Source of the DNA: CALCNS01 sp937897315
GTDB lineage: Bacteria > Bacillota > JAAYKD01
Length of the DNA stretch: 64,000 nt
Direction: 5' to 3'
Assembly (NCBI GenBank): GCA_036744005.1
Contig: DAINOJ010000001.1
Span: 62,001 to 126,000 of the forward strand
In this document: one piece after another, positions 25,924 through 34,638 of the stretch
Numbering within the stretch: position 1 is the first letter of the stretch
Layout of the letters: every line of letters starts with the position of its first letter
Made by a program: the position numbers and the translations under genes
The notes under the pieces: model-generated
The model's database searches: none
What the model saw: only the letters and a program-made list of their open reading frames with translations
Told to the model about the DNA's origin: nothing

Positions 25924-26652
25924 TTGGATCGCCTTTCAATAGAAAACAGGTTAATCGTACCCATGGATGTTGCGGATTTTCGTCAGGCGGAACAATTGTT
26001 TGAGCAAGTGGGAAGAAAAGCCCGATTCTTTAAAGTGGGTTATGAGTTGTTTTATGGTTCTGGAGCGAAAGCGGTAGAGTTAGCCAAAAGCAAAGGGGCT
26101 CGGGTTTTTTTGGATTTGAAGCTTCACGATATTCCAAATACCGTTGCCAAAGCGGTGGAGCAGTTGATGAATTTAGGTGTAGATATGCTAACTCTGCACA
26201 TCAGTGGAGGAGGACCTATGCTGAATGCAGCACGAGAAGCTGCAGAGAAACGGTCGGCTCAATTAGGCATAGCCCGTCCTTTATTGTTGGGTGTCACTGT
26301 TTTAACCAGCATCGGCGAAGAGGATTTACGCCAAGATGGTATCCAACTGGGATTGGAAGAGTTGGTCATTCGGCGGGCTTTATTTGCACAAGCACATGGC
26401 ATAGATGGCGTGATATGTTCTCCGCTCGAAGCGGCCTCCATCAAGAAAATGTCCGGTGGCGGTTTAGTAACTGTGACACCGGGTATCCGGTTGAGTGATG
26501 CCCATGGGGATCAGAAAAGGGTTACCACTCCGGCGGATGCGATGAGAAACGGGAGTGATTTTATTGTAGTCGGCAGACCGATTTATGCTGCAGCCAATCC
26601 ATCACTGGCATTTGATGAAGTCATTCAGAATATGAAAGAGGGGCTTGTATGA
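25924..26652 (+). CDS. pyrF: Orotidine 5'-phosphate decarboxylase
   Basis: 242 residues, normal for the family. The active-site run is FLDLKLHDIPNT around residue 60, with the lysines and aspartates of the DxKxxD motif, and RPIYAAANP near the C-terminus binds phosphate. It makes UMP from OMP. The start is a TTG with GGGGAGTGG six to ten bases upstream; the frame stays open to 25798 but the extra 42 residues are not family-like. It overlaps pyrE by four bases (ATGA). The other pyrimidine genes are not in this window. Confidence 0.93.
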   Translation: MDRLSIENRLIVPMDVADFRQAEQLFEQVGRKARFFKVGYELFYGSGAKAVELAKSKGARVFLDLKLHDIPNTVAKAVEQLMNLGVDMLTLHISGGGPMLNAAREAAEKRSAQLGIARPLLLGVTVLTSIGEEDLRQDGIQLGLEELVIRRALFAQAHGIDGVICSPLEAASIKKMSGGGLVTVTPGIRLSDAHGDQKRVTTPADAMRNGSDFIVVGRPIYAAANPSLAFDEVIQNMKEGLV

Positions 26653-27215
26653 AGAGAGAAAAGATGATGCAACAACTAGTCGATTTACACGTTTTAAGAG
26701 AAGGACATTTTTTACTTACTTCCGGCCGACACAGTGACCGGTTTCTGTTGTGTAGCCAGTTGACCATGCACCCAGAAGCTACCGAACGATTTGTTCGTCA
26801 ATTAGCTCCCGAGGTAGCGGCATTGAAACCTACCGTGATCGTAGGTCCTGCTATGGGGGGAGTTATTTTGGCGTACGAGTTAGCTAGAGCAGTGGGCTGT
26901 AAAGCGATGTTTGCTGAGAAAGACGGAGAAAAGATGGCCATGAAACGGGGGTTTACCCTAACTTCAGAAGATCGTGTGGTCATCATTGAGGACGCAGTCA
27001 GTACAGGAGGATCCATTCGAAAAGTAGTGGAGGTGATTCAACAAAGTCCCAGCACCTTAGTCGGGGTAGCCGCCTTATTTGATCGAACGGGAGGAAAAAT
27101 TCAATTTGAAGGGGTACCATTTATTTCCCTCATGGAAATTGAAATCACCAGTTATGATCCTTCTGATTGTCCATTATGTCAGGAGCACAAACCTTTGATT
27201 CAACCAAAAAGTTAG
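26649..27215 (+). CDS. pyrE: Orotate phosphoribosyltransferase
   Basis: 188 residues of the type I phosphoribosyltransferase fold. The PRPP-binding loop is VVIIEDAVSTGGS around residue 117, and the substrate hood lies in the first 40 residues (LREGHFLLTSGRHSD). It converts orotate plus PRPP to OMP, the step before PyrF, and is translationally coupled to pyrF through the ATGA overlap. A CPLC pair near the C-terminus is seen in some family members. The AbgB-like gene follows 14 bases later and is probably in the same transcript. Confidence 0.92.
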   Translation: MKREKMMQQLVDLHVLREGHFLLTSGRHSDRFLLCSQLTMHPEATERFVRQLAPEVAALKPTVIVGPAMGGVILAYELARAVGCKAMFAEKDGEKMAMKRGFTLTSEDRVVIIEDAVSTGGSIRKVVEVIQQSPSTLVGVAALFDRTGGKIQFEGVPFISLMEIEITSYDPSDCPLCQEHKPLIQPKS

Positions 27216-27229
27216 AATGGAGTGAGCTT

Positions 27230-28672
27230 ATGTCCAAAGAGCAATTATTTTCTCTGATCGATGCAAAACAAGAGCAGTATAAGAAAGCAGCAGACCAAAT
27301 CTGGTCCCATCCGGAAACTCGTTATGAGGAAAAAAAGTCCTCTGCCGTTCTCATTGATCTATTACGTAAAGAAGGTTTTCATGTAGAAGAAAATGTTGGT
27401 ACTATTCCTTACGCTTTTGTTGGCACTTGGGGTTCCGGTGCGCCTCGCATCGGCTTTTTAGGTGAATTCGATGCTTTAGGCAGTTTAAGTCAAAAAGCAG
27501 ATATCGCCGTGCGAGAACCTGTTCAAGCGGGAGGACATGGGCACGGGTGCGGTCATCACTTATTAGGCAGTGCTTCTTTGGCTTCGGTCGTTGCATTGAA
27601 GGATTACATGTCTGAGCATAAGATGCCGGGAACCATTTTGTATTATGGAACACCCGGTGAGGAAGGCGGCTCCGGTAAAGCATTTATGGCTCGTGAAGGT
27701 GTATTCACAGGGTTGGATGCTGCCATAACATGGCATCCCGGGACCACTACGAATGTGACTTCGGGGTCTTCTTTGGCCAACATACAAGTGTACTTTAAGT
27801 ATATCGGTCGTGCTTCGCATGCTGGAGGTTCTCCGCATTTAGGCAGGAGCGCGTTGGACGCAGTGGAATTAATGAATGTTGGTGTACAATATTTACGTGA
27901 ACATATCATAACAGAAGCCAGAGTGCATTATGCGATTATTAACACCGGAGGAAAGAGCCCGAATGTAGTACAACCGGAAGCGGAAGTCCTTTATTTGATT
28001 CGCGCCCCCAAGAACCAGCAAGTTCAGGAGATTTTCCAACGTGTCTGCGATATCGCTCGAGGTGCGGCTCTGATGACATCCACTCAAATGAGTTTCCAAA
28101 TCGATAAAGCCTGCTCCAACTTAATCCCCAATGAGATTTTGGAACAACTCATGAACGATAATCTAAAATTGATTCCCACAAGAGTACCAACTCCAGAAGA
28201 ATTGGCTTTTGCTGATGAAATTCAGAAGACCTTGTCAGAAGAAGAAAAGGGTAGTACTCTGAAAGGATTGGTTGAAGAATACGGCGAGAGCAAAGCACGC
28301 AAGATGAAAGAACAATTCTTGAATCCGTTGCTGAATGACGAATTGTGGCCTTATAAGACTTCTGAAAAAGCCATGTCCGGTTCGACAGATGTTTCTGATG
28401 TTTCTTGGGTTGCTCCGACTGTACAATGTAATACCAGTTGCTATGCGCTCAACACACCGGGACATTCCTGGCAGTTGGTTGCTCAGGGCAAAAACAATTG
28501 GGCTCATACCGGAATGTTGAAAGCTGCAAAAGCCATGGCCGGCGTAGGGCTGGATTTGCTATGGAATCCTGCTTTGCTGGAACAAGCCAAAAAAGAATTA
28601 ACGGAACGAATTGGACCCGAAGGCTACCAATGCCCAATCCCTGCAGGGGTAAAACCATCACCGGTGAAATGA
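27230..28672 (+). CDS. M20-family amidohydrolase, AbgB-like
   Basis: 480 residues. Metal ligands lie in GHGHGCGHHLLG near residue 105 and in TPGEEGG near 143; WSHPETRYEE at the N-terminus is typical of AbgB (aminobenzoyl-glutamate hydrolase subunit B) and related aminoacylase-type amidohydrolases. Such enzymes cut N-acyl amino acids or p-aminobenzoyl-glutamate. The ATG follows GGAGTGAG. It is immediately followed by an AbgA-like gene, as in the abgAB operon, though the order is reversed and there is no AbgT transporter. The true substrate may be an acylated amino acid or dipeptide. Confidence 0.83.
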   Translation: MSKEQLFSLIDAKQEQYKKAADQIWSHPETRYEEKKSSAVLIDLLRKEGFHVEENVGTIPYAFVGTWGSGAPRIGFLGEFDALGSLSQKADIAVREPVQAGGHGHGCGHHLLGSASLASVVALKDYMSEHKMPGTILYYGTPGEEGGSGKAFMAREGVFTGLDAAITWHPGTTTNVTSGSSLANIQVYFKYIGRASHAGGSPHLGRSALDAVELMNVGVQYLREHIITEARVHYAIINTGGKSPNVVQPEAEVLYLIRAPKNQQVQEIFQRVCDIARGAALMTSTQMSFQIDKACSNLIPNEILEQLMNDNLKLIPTRVPTPEELAFADEIQKTLSEEEKGSTLKGLVEEYGESKARKMKEQFLNPLLNDELWPYKTSEKAMSGSTDVSDVSWVAPTVQCNTSCYALNTPGHSWQLVAQGKNNWAHTGMLKAAKAMAGVGLDLLWNPALLEQAKKELTERIGPEGYQCPIPAGVKPSPVK

Positions 28673-28680
28673 GGATAGAA

Positions 28681-30015
28681 ATGAAAGAAATACTACATAG
28701 GGCCCTGCTCTTGCAAGAAAAGCAAACCAAGATTCGCAGAGATTTCCACCATTTCGCAGAAGCAGGATGGACAGAAGTACGAACGGCCTCGATTATTGCC
28801 AAACACTTAATCGAATTAGGTTACGAAGTCAAACTGGGTCGAGAAGTCATCTCTGCTGAAGATCGTATGGGGTTACCATCAACGGAAGATTTAGAAAAAC
28901 ACTATCATAGAGCCCTTTCGCAGGGAGCGATTGTGGAGTATGCAGAGAAACTAAAGGATGGATTTACCGGAGTAGTTGCCATCTTAAAAAATGGTCCCGG
29001 TCCGGTTGTCGGGATGCGATTTGACATTGATGCGGTAGAAATGAACGAACCTCAAGGGTTGGAACGTCGCCCTGGTAGAGAGGGTTTTGCGTCTGTCAAC
29101 CCTGGTGCTATGCATTCCTGTGGCCATGACGGACATGCTGCGATTGGATTGGGAGTCGCAGAACTTCTCATGCAGTTTAAAGACCAGTTCAGCGGTACTG
29201 TTAAATTGGTCTTCCAACAAGCAGAAGAAGGAGTTCGCGGAGCAAAATCCATTGTCATGTCAGGAATTCTGGATGATGTGCAGTATATGTTGGGTTCGCA
29301 CATCGGGAATGGCGCACCCGTAGGCAGCTTTACTCCTGGCCAAGATGGGATGCTGGCAACCAGCAAACTCGATGCGGTGTTCACCGGAAAAGCTGCACAT
29401 GCTGGGGGAAATCCTGATGGTGGCAAGAATGCGTTATTAGCTGCCGCAACCGCGGTTTTAAACCTTTATGCCATTCCGCGCCACAAGTTTGGAGCGACCC
29501 GAATCAATGTGGGTCGTTTTCAAGCAGGAACAGGACGTAACGTGATTCCCGATAAAGCGGTCTTAGCATTGGAAACTCGAGGAGAAACCAGTGCATTGAA
29601 TCAACATATGTATGATTATGCGATGCGTATTCTGAAATCATCAGCAGAAATGCACGATTGCCAATTAGAAACCAAACCGATGGGAGCAGCTCAAGGGGGA
29701 GTAAGTAACAGAGCCCTCATGGAAAAAGCAGCGTCGGTCGCGAGAGAATTGGGATGCTTCCATACAATCGCCAAACGCCCAGGTAGTGTGGGTGGCAGTG
29801 AAGACTACACCTATATGATGGAGCGAGTGGAACAAAATGGCGGGCAGGCCATCTTTATGGGGTTGGGTGCAAAGTTAGGAAGCGGGGGTTCAGCAGGTGC
29901 GTCTGCTGTAGAGGGTGGTGCCCATACCATTGAATTTGATTTTGATGAAACTTGTATGCCGTTAGGCAGTGCTATATTTACCGCAATTGCCTTAGATTTG
30001 GCCAAAAAAGGGTAG
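28681..30015 (+). CDS. M20-family amidohydrolase, AbgA-like
   Basis: 444 residues. The metal site includes MHSCGHDGHAA and QQAEEGVRGA, as in AbgA and the amidohydrolase branch of M20. RDFHHFAEAGWTE at the N-terminus is a close match to AbgA proteins. It is expected to pair with the AbgB-like product to hydrolyse a folate breakdown product or another N-acyl amino acid. I chose the ATG at 28681 (GAGGAT upstream), eight bases after the AbgB stop; a possible ATG at 28669 overlaps that stop but has no ribosome binding site. A terminator follows. Confidence 0.85.
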   Translation: MKEILHRALLLQEKQTKIRRDFHHFAEAGWTEVRTASIIAKHLIELGYEVKLGREVISAEDRMGLPSTEDLEKHYHRALSQGAIVEYAEKLKDGFTGVVAILKNGPGPVVGMRFDIDAVEMNEPQGLERRPGREGFASVNPGAMHSCGHDGHAAIGLGVAELLMQFKDQFSGTVKLVFQQAEEGVRGAKSIVMSGILDDVQYMLGSHIGNGAPVGSFTPGQDGMLATSKLDAVFTGKAAHAGGNPDGGKNALLAAATAVLNLYAIPRHKFGATRINVGRFQAGTGRNVIPDKAVLALETRGETSALNQHMYDYAMRILKSSAEMHDCQLETKPMGAAQGGVSNRALMEKAASVARELGCFHTIAKRPGSVGGSEDYTYMMERVEQNGGQAIFMGLGAKLGSGGSAGASAVEGGAHTIEFDFDETCMPLGSAIFTAIALDLAKKG

Positions 30016-30022
30016 GTTTACC

Positions 30023-30065
30023 AAAAAGAAGAAGGTTGCTTTTCACGGCAGCCTTCTTCTTTTCT
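30023..30065. terminator. Bidirectional terminator
   Basis: AAAAAGAAGAAGG-TTGC and GCAG-CCTTCTTCTTTT form a long, slightly imperfect stem between the convergent AbgA-like gene and kbl. Confidence 0.85.
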
Positions 30066-30082
30066 TTACATCGATAATTCGC

Positions 30083-31258
30083 TTAAATAAGACCCATTTC
30101 TTTACCTACGATTTCAAATTGTGCAAGAGCAAACTCAAGATCTGTTTTTTGATGTGCAGCGGAAATCATGACACGAATACGTGCTTTTCCGCGCGGAACT
30201 GTGGGGAATCCAATGGCCATAGCAAAAATTCCCCGTTCAAACAATTTGGCACTGAACTTCCGAGCAACATCTGCTTCGCCTAACATAACAGGAGTGATGG
30301 GGGTTTCGGAAACCCCGGTGTCGAAACCTAGTTTCTTCATTCCGGCTTTGAAGAAACGGCCATTCTCCCACAAACGATCAACGAGTTCAGTGCTTTCGCT
30401 CAAAATGCGAATGGCTTCCAAAGTGGCTGCGACATCTGCGGCAGGAAGGGCTGAGCTGAACAGGAAGGGACGTGCTTTTTGCTTGAGGTATTGAATTAAA
30501 ACAGCGGAGCCGGCAATAAAACCGCCTACTGTGCCAATTGCCTTGGAAAAGGTGCCAATTTCAATGTCACAACGTCCATGCAGACCAAAGTGATCGACTA
30601 TACCACGACCTCCGGTACCTAAGACACCTTCACCATGGGCGTCGTCTACCATGGACATCGCACCATATTTTTCGCATAGTTCCACGATTTTTGGTAAGTT
30701 TGCAACATCGCCGTCCATCGAAAAGACTCCATCGGTAATCACCAAAACTCTACCGGCATTTTCACCTTGCAGAACTTCTTCGAGATGAGCCATGTCGTTG
30801 TGACGATACACTTTAATCTTTGCACCGGACAAACGAGCACCGTCAATAATGGACGCATGATTTAATTCATCCGATACAATGGTATCTGCTTTGCCGACTA
30901 AAGGGGATATGACTGCTTGGTTGGCAACAAAACCTCCCTGAAGGGTAAGGGCAGCTTCTACTTTTTTAAACTTGGCAACTTCTTGGTCGAGTTGAACATG
31001 GATGGATTGGGTTCCGGCGATAGAGCGAACCGCAGCAGGACCTACCCCATAGGCGTCAATCGCATCCTTAGCCGCCTGTACCATGCGAGGATGGTTGGCC
31101 AATCCCAAATAGTTGTTGGAGCATAGATTCAATGCTTTTTTTCCATCTACTTGAATCCACGCACCTTGTGCAGATTCGATGGTACGAATATTGTTATACA
31201 GTCCAGTGGATTTTAGGTCTTCCATGGTATCCAACAAAAATTGCATATTTTCTTTCAT
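30083..31258 (-). CDS. kbl: Glycine C-acetyltransferase (2-amino-3-ketobutyrate CoA ligase)
   Basis: 391 residues, alpha-oxoamine synthase family. The PLP lysine is K239 in GTFSKAIGT, with VDDAHGEG (about 204-211) and LCSNNYLGLA (about 45-54) as further hallmarks. It splits 2-amino-3-ketobutyrate with CoA into glycine and acetyl-CoA in threonine breakdown. The usual partner threonine dehydrogenase (tdh) is not adjacent. Length and sequence fit Kbl better than the related BioF, and there are no biotin genes here. AAGGAGG precedes the ATG. Confidence 0.9.
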   Translation of the reverse strand: MKENMQFLLDTMEDLKSTGLYNNIRTIESAQGAWIQVDGKKALNLCSNNYLGLANHPRMVQAAKDAIDAYGVGPAAVRSIAGTQSIHVQLDQEVAKFKKVEAALTLQGGFVANQAVISPLVGKADTIVSDELNHASIIDGARLSGAKIKVYRHNDMAHLEEVLQGENAGRVLVITDGVFSMDGDVANLPKIVELCEKYGAMSMVDDAHGEGVLGTGGRGIVDHFGLHGRCDIEIGTFSKAIGTVGGFIAGSAVLIQYLKQKARPFLFSSALPAADVAATLEAIRILSESTELVDRLWENGRFFKAGMKKLGFDTGVSETPITPVMLGEADVARKFSAKLFERGIFAMAIGFPTVPRGKARIRVMISAAHQKTDLEFALAQFEIVGKEMGLI

Positions 31259-31280
31259 GGGTGAGCCTCCTTATTTCTTG

Positions 31281-31303
31281 ACCGGATTCTTCTTGAATCC
31301 GGT
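31281..31303 (-). promoter_or_regulatory. Hairpin in the kbl leader
   Basis: A perfect inverted repeat ACCGGATTC-N5-GAATCCGGT lies just upstream of the kbl ribosome binding site. It has no U-tract on the kbl strand, so it is a leader hairpin or operator-like palindrome; its function is unknown. Confidence 0.4.
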
Positions 31304-31436
31304 GTTTGTGACTTCTTTCTTTTTCTCTTTTTCTTATGAAGTTTCCTTCTTGAGCAAAAGAATAAGCTGTCAGTTGCTAAAACATCTGGACTTTTCTTCC
31401 CAGACCCATCATAATACTTACGGAAGGAGGGGTCTT

Positions 31437-33200
31437 ATGAATGTGATTCTAACGACACTTAATAGTCAATATGTGCATACCTCGTTGGCAGTTCGTTCGT
31501 TGCGTCAGGCTTTTCTCATGAAGAAGGCCGAAGCGCCAATGTCCTTGATCGTCAAAGAGTATACCATTAATGATGATTGGCAGAAAATCGCGTCAGAGCT
31601 TTTCTTATTACAGCCGGATCTGATTTTCTTTTCTTGCTATATTTGGAACATGAAAGAGATTGCCAAAATTGGTAATCGGTTGAAGCAATGGCTGCCCTCG
31701 TTACCTGTACTATTGGGAGGTCCGGAAGTGGGGTATCGTGCCTTTGAAGCTTTAGCACAGTATTCTTGGGCGAATGGCATCTTTTGTGGAGAGGGAGAAG
31801 AGAGTTTCCCTGCCTTTTTACAACATTGGAATCAACATCAGACTTTTCAGGACATTCCGGGATTGATTCACAGGCAGGAAACAAAAGATAAGACCTTAAA
31901 TTCTGCGATTTATGTCATGGAGATGGAGACTTTGCCGTTCCCATATACCGCCGAAGAACTTCAAGGTGCAAAACATCAGATCCTTTATTATGAGTCCTCA
32001 CGAGGTTGCCCCTATTCTTGTCAATACTGCTTATCTTCCGTTCATCAACCATTGAGATTTCAACGCTTAGAAAGAGTTTTTATCGAACTCGACCGCTTTA
32101 TCTCTGCCGGAGTCCAGCAAGTGAAATTTGTTGACAGAACTTTTAATGCAAACAAATCTAGAGCAAGGAATATTTGGGAGTATCTGATTGACAAAGCACC
32201 GCAAACGAACTTTCATTTTGAATTGGCAGCGGATCTCCTTGAACAGGAAGACATTGAGTTGCTTCGAAAGGCTCCTAAAGGGTTGTTTCAGTTCGAAATT
32301 GGCATTCAAAGTACAAATCCTCAAACCTTAGCCTTGGTACAACGTGTTACGAACTTCGAGAAGATTTCTACAATGGTAAAACAAATTCGAGATTTGGGAA
32401 CGATTCATTTGCATTTGGATCTCATCGCAGGATTGCCGGGAGAAACCTATATGGAGTTTTCGAAGTCTTTTAATGACGTCTATGATTTAGGTGCCGATAT
32501 GTTGCAATTGGGTTTCTTAAAAGTTCTACCCGGTACTGGAGTGGAGAAACAAGCCCGGCGTTTCGGCATTGTATACGACCCGGAGCCACCTTATGAAGTC
32601 TTACAGACACATCAAATCTCGGCGAGAGACTTGCTTCGATTACACCACATCGAAGAGGTATTTGAACGATATGGCAACACCGGACGCTATCATTACACCA
32701 TAGAAGGGCTGGTCTCTTTTTTCCCCCAACCTTTTCTTTGCTTTGAAACACTTGCTCAGTATTATGAGGAACATCATTGGCTTCAATTTGGTGGGAAAGA
32801 AGCGACACATTGGCAGCATCTATGGTGCTTCATTGTAGATCAGGTCCAAAACGAAAAGAAGAGAATGTGGTTGTTACAGAGAATGAAGTTGGATTTTTTT
32901 CTGAAATACGCAGATGAAGTGTTCCCCATTTCTTTGTATCATTGGGAGGTTTCATCCGAAGATAAGCGAAGAGTGTTACTAGGTGTCGATGCACGTCATG
33001 CTCGGCAATTTTCAGCAAGTAAGCCTAAGTATCGGGCTGCGTATCTGGGGTTATCGACTCAGTGCATCTTATCACCCTTTCAAGAGACAATGGACTACAC
33101 AGAGAATAAAACGCTTTTTGGCTTTGTTTATGATTATCCAAATTCAAAAACGTGCATCGATTGGTTTGAAGTCAAAGAAGGATTTCAAACAGGAATATAG
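31437..33200 (+). CDS. B12-binding-domain radical SAM protein (DUF4080 type)
   Basis: 587 residues. An N-terminal cobalamin-binding-like domain (about 1-140) is followed by a radical SAM domain with the 4Fe-4S motif C-x3-C-x2-C in SSRGCPYSCQYCLSS near residue 187 and a C-terminal region of the DUF4080 kind. The reaction is unknown; the class includes methylases and other radical enzymes. I chose the ATG at 31437, preceded by GGAAGGAGGGG; the frame is open far upstream but across the kbl promoter region. Rubredoxin follows 39 bases later and could supply or accept electrons. Confidence 0.85.
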   Translation: MNVILTTLNSQYVHTSLAVRSLRQAFLMKKAEAPMSLIVKEYTINDDWQKIASELFLLQPDLIFFSCYIWNMKEIAKIGNRLKQWLPSLPVLLGGPEVGYRAFEALAQYSWANGIFCGEGEESFPAFLQHWNQHQTFQDIPGLIHRQETKDKTLNSAIYVMEMETLPFPYTAEELQGAKHQILYYESSRGCPYSCQYCLSSVHQPLRFQRLERVFIELDRFISAGVQQVKFVDRTFNANKSRARNIWEYLIDKAPQTNFHFELAADLLEQEDIELLRKAPKGLFQFEIGIQSTNPQTLALVQRVTNFEKISTMVKQIRDLGTIHLHLDLIAGLPGETYMEFSKSFNDVYDLGADMLQLGFLKVLPGTGVEKQARRFGIVYDPEPPYEVLQTHQISARDLLRLHHIEEVFERYGNTGRYHYTIEGLVSFFPQPFLCFETLAQYYEEHHWLQFGGKEATHWQHLWCFIVDQVQNEKKRMWLLQRMKLDFFLKYADEVFPISLYHWEVSSEDKRRVLLGVDARHARQFSASKPKYRAAYLGLSTQCILSPFQETMDYTENKTLFGFVYDYPNSKTCIDWFEVKEGFQTGI

Positions 33201-33239
33201 AAATGATAAGAATAGAATTCAAAGAAGGAGGGGTTTTTT

Positions 33240-33380
33240 ATGGCGAAATATCGTTGCATCGTATGTGGGTATCTTTATGATCCGGCTGACGAAAATGGCG
33301 TAGCATTTGAAGATCTTCCCGAAGATTGGGTTTGCCCGGTTTGTGGTGTAGGCAAAGATCAATTTGAAAAAGAAGAATAA
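33240..33380 (+). CDS. Rubredoxin
   Basis: 46 residues with both CxxC knuckles: YRCIVCGYLYDP near the start and DWVCPVCGVGKD near the end, binding one iron. It is a small soluble electron carrier of anaerobes, often serving oxygen or superoxide reduction. AAAGGAGGGG precedes the ATG. It is slightly shorter than the usual 52-54 residues because the C-terminal tail is short. It is probably cotranscribed with the radical SAM gene and ends at a terminator. Confidence 0.95.
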   Translation: MAKYRCIVCGYLYDPADENGVAFEDLPEDWVCPVCGVGKDQFEKEE

Positions 33381-33389
33381 GAACTCTGT

Positions 33390-33423
33390 CGGAACCTTGC
33401 AGTTGACGAGGTTCCGATTTTTT
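33390..33423 (+). terminator. Terminator after rubredoxin
   Basis: CGGAACCT and AGGTTCCG form an 8-bp stem followed by ATTTTTTG. Confidence 0.85.
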
Positions 33424-33428
33424 GTTCA

Positions 33429-33457
33429 TTGACAGTCGGAAATGGCTTTGTTATACT
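33429..33457 (+). promoter_or_regulatory. Promoter for the AIR-synthase-like gene
   Basis: TTGACA (33429-33434) and TATACT (33452-33457) with exactly 17 bases between, directly after the rubredoxin terminator and about 40 bases upstream of the next start codon. Confidence 0.82.
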
Positions 33458-33495
33458 GGGTAAGCTTTCGAAACTTCAAGTTGGAGGATGGGAAC

Positions 33496-34494
33496 ATGCG
33501 TGCAGGAAAACTTACACCAGACGAACTGAACCAGTATGTCTTTCGTCATCTTACTCAACGCAGACCTGAAGTCATACTACGCTCTGCATTGGGAGAAGAC
33601 TCCACATTGATTGATCTGGAGAACGAGCTATGTGTCATGTCTACTGATCCCATTACTGGAGCAGGGCATCATAGCGGATGGTTGGCAGTGCATGTTTCTG
33701 CCAACGATGTCGCCTCAAACGGGGCAGAACCTGTGTGCTGTTTATTGACGATTTTAGCACCTCCAGATGCGAGTTTACATGAGATTGAGCTAGTCATGCA
33801 AGATGCTGCTCAAGCTGCTAATGAACTGAATATTGAGATTAGCGGTGGTCATACGGAGTTCACCGATGCAGTCACAAGGATTGTATTATCCACAACCGTT
33901 GTGGGTCGTGTGAAACGTCAAGATATGTTAGCTACCGATGGTGCGAAAGCCGAAGATGATATCATTGTAACGAAGACAATTGGTTTGGAAGGCACGGCAA
34001 TTTTAGCAACCGATGCAGAAGATTCGATTCGACAGTGGTGTAGTCAAGAAGAATTACTCGTTGCGAAAGAAATGATACGCAAAATCAGTGTGGTCCCAGA
34101 AGCTCGTATTGCGACTTCATTCGGTGTTCATGCGATGCATGATATAACAGAAGGGGGACTCTTGGGGGCATTGTTTGAAATGGCCAGCGGAGCCGGATTG
34201 GGTTTCCGTTTGCATACGGAGCAAATTCCTGTACACCCACTAACAGCATGTATTTGTTCTCGTTTGAATGTGGATGTTTTGCGATTTCTATCTAGTGGAA
34301 GTATGTTGATCTCCTCTCCCAACGGATCACAATTGGTTGAATTGCTTCAAAGTCATGGGATTGAAGCTCAAGTGATTGGTCGATTTACCACAGATACCGC
34401 CAAAGAAATCCTGGTCTCAAATTTATGGACTCCTGTCGAACCACCCGATGGAGACGAATTGTGGCGAGGATTGGCTAAACTCAAAAAAGCATAA
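33496..34494 (+). CDS. AIR synthase-related protein, HypE-like
   Basis: 332 residues of the PurM/HypE/SelD/ThiL ATP-binding superfamily. GEDSTLIDLENELCVMSTDP near the N-terminus and SANDVASNGAEPVCC are the nucleotide/metal region, and HDITEGGLLGAL is the conserved central motif. HypE proteins end in a catalytic cysteine (PRIC); this one ends LAKLKKA and lacks it, so it is not a hydrogenase maturation HypE. The function of these stand-alone proteins is unknown. I chose the ATG at 33496 (GGAGGATGGG upstream); the frame starting at 33442 overlaps the promoter. Confidence 0.82.
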   Translation: MRAGKLTPDELNQYVFRHLTQRRPEVILRSALGEDSTLIDLENELCVMSTDPITGAGHHSGWLAVHVSANDVASNGAEPVCCLLTILAPPDASLHEIELVMQDAAQAANELNIEISGGHTEFTDAVTRIVLSTTVVGRVKRQDMLATDGAKAEDDIIVTKTIGLEGTAILATDAEDSIRQWCSQEELLVAKEMIRKISVVPEARIATSFGVHAMHDITEGGLLGALFEMASGAGLGFRLHTEQIPVHPLTACICSRLNVDVLRFLSSGSMLISSPNGSQLVELLQSHGIEAQVIGRFTTDTAKEILVSNLWTPVEPPDGDELWRGLAKLKKA

Positions 34495-34510
34495 CTTTAT
34501 GAAGATATAT

Positions 34511-34548
34511 CAACAGCTCTTGAAAGCAACAAGGGCTGTTTTTTTTGA
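34511..34548 (+). terminator. Terminator before the dcw cluster
   Basis: AACAGCTCTTG and AAGGGCTGTT pair (one G-T pair) around a short loop, followed by a run of eight or more T residues. Confidence 0.85.
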
Positions 34549-34594
34549 AAAAATTTTTAAAAAATAGAAGGAGTTTCGTTTTTAGTGTTGAATA

Positions 34595-34619
34595 TGGGTC
34601 TATGTGGGTCATTGTGGGG
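34595..34619 (+). promoter_or_regulatory. MraZ operator: three TGGGN direct repeats
   Basis: TGGGT at 34595, TGGGT at 34605 and TGGGG at 34615 are spaced exactly ten bases apart, i.e. separated by five-base spacers. This is the known MraZ binding-site arrangement in front of dcw clusters. It ends 19 bases before the mraZ start, so MraZ probably represses its own cluster. No clear -35/-10 pair could be placed beside it. Confidence 0.85.
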
Positions 34620-34638
34620 AATAAAAGGAGGAATGGCT

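Noticed and set aside
30083..31258. BioF (8-amino-7-oxononanoate synthase) instead of Kbl
   Set aside because: The two are related, but length and sequence blocks fit Kbl better and no biotin genes are nearby.
31179..31436. 86-codon upstream extension of the radical SAM protein
   Set aside because: It runs antisense over the start of kbl and across its leader; the ATG at 31437 has a strong ribosome binding site and fits the family.
31259..31436. Glycine riboswitch upstream of kbl
   Set aside because: The region is too short and lacks the glycine aptamer core; only a simple inverted repeat is present.
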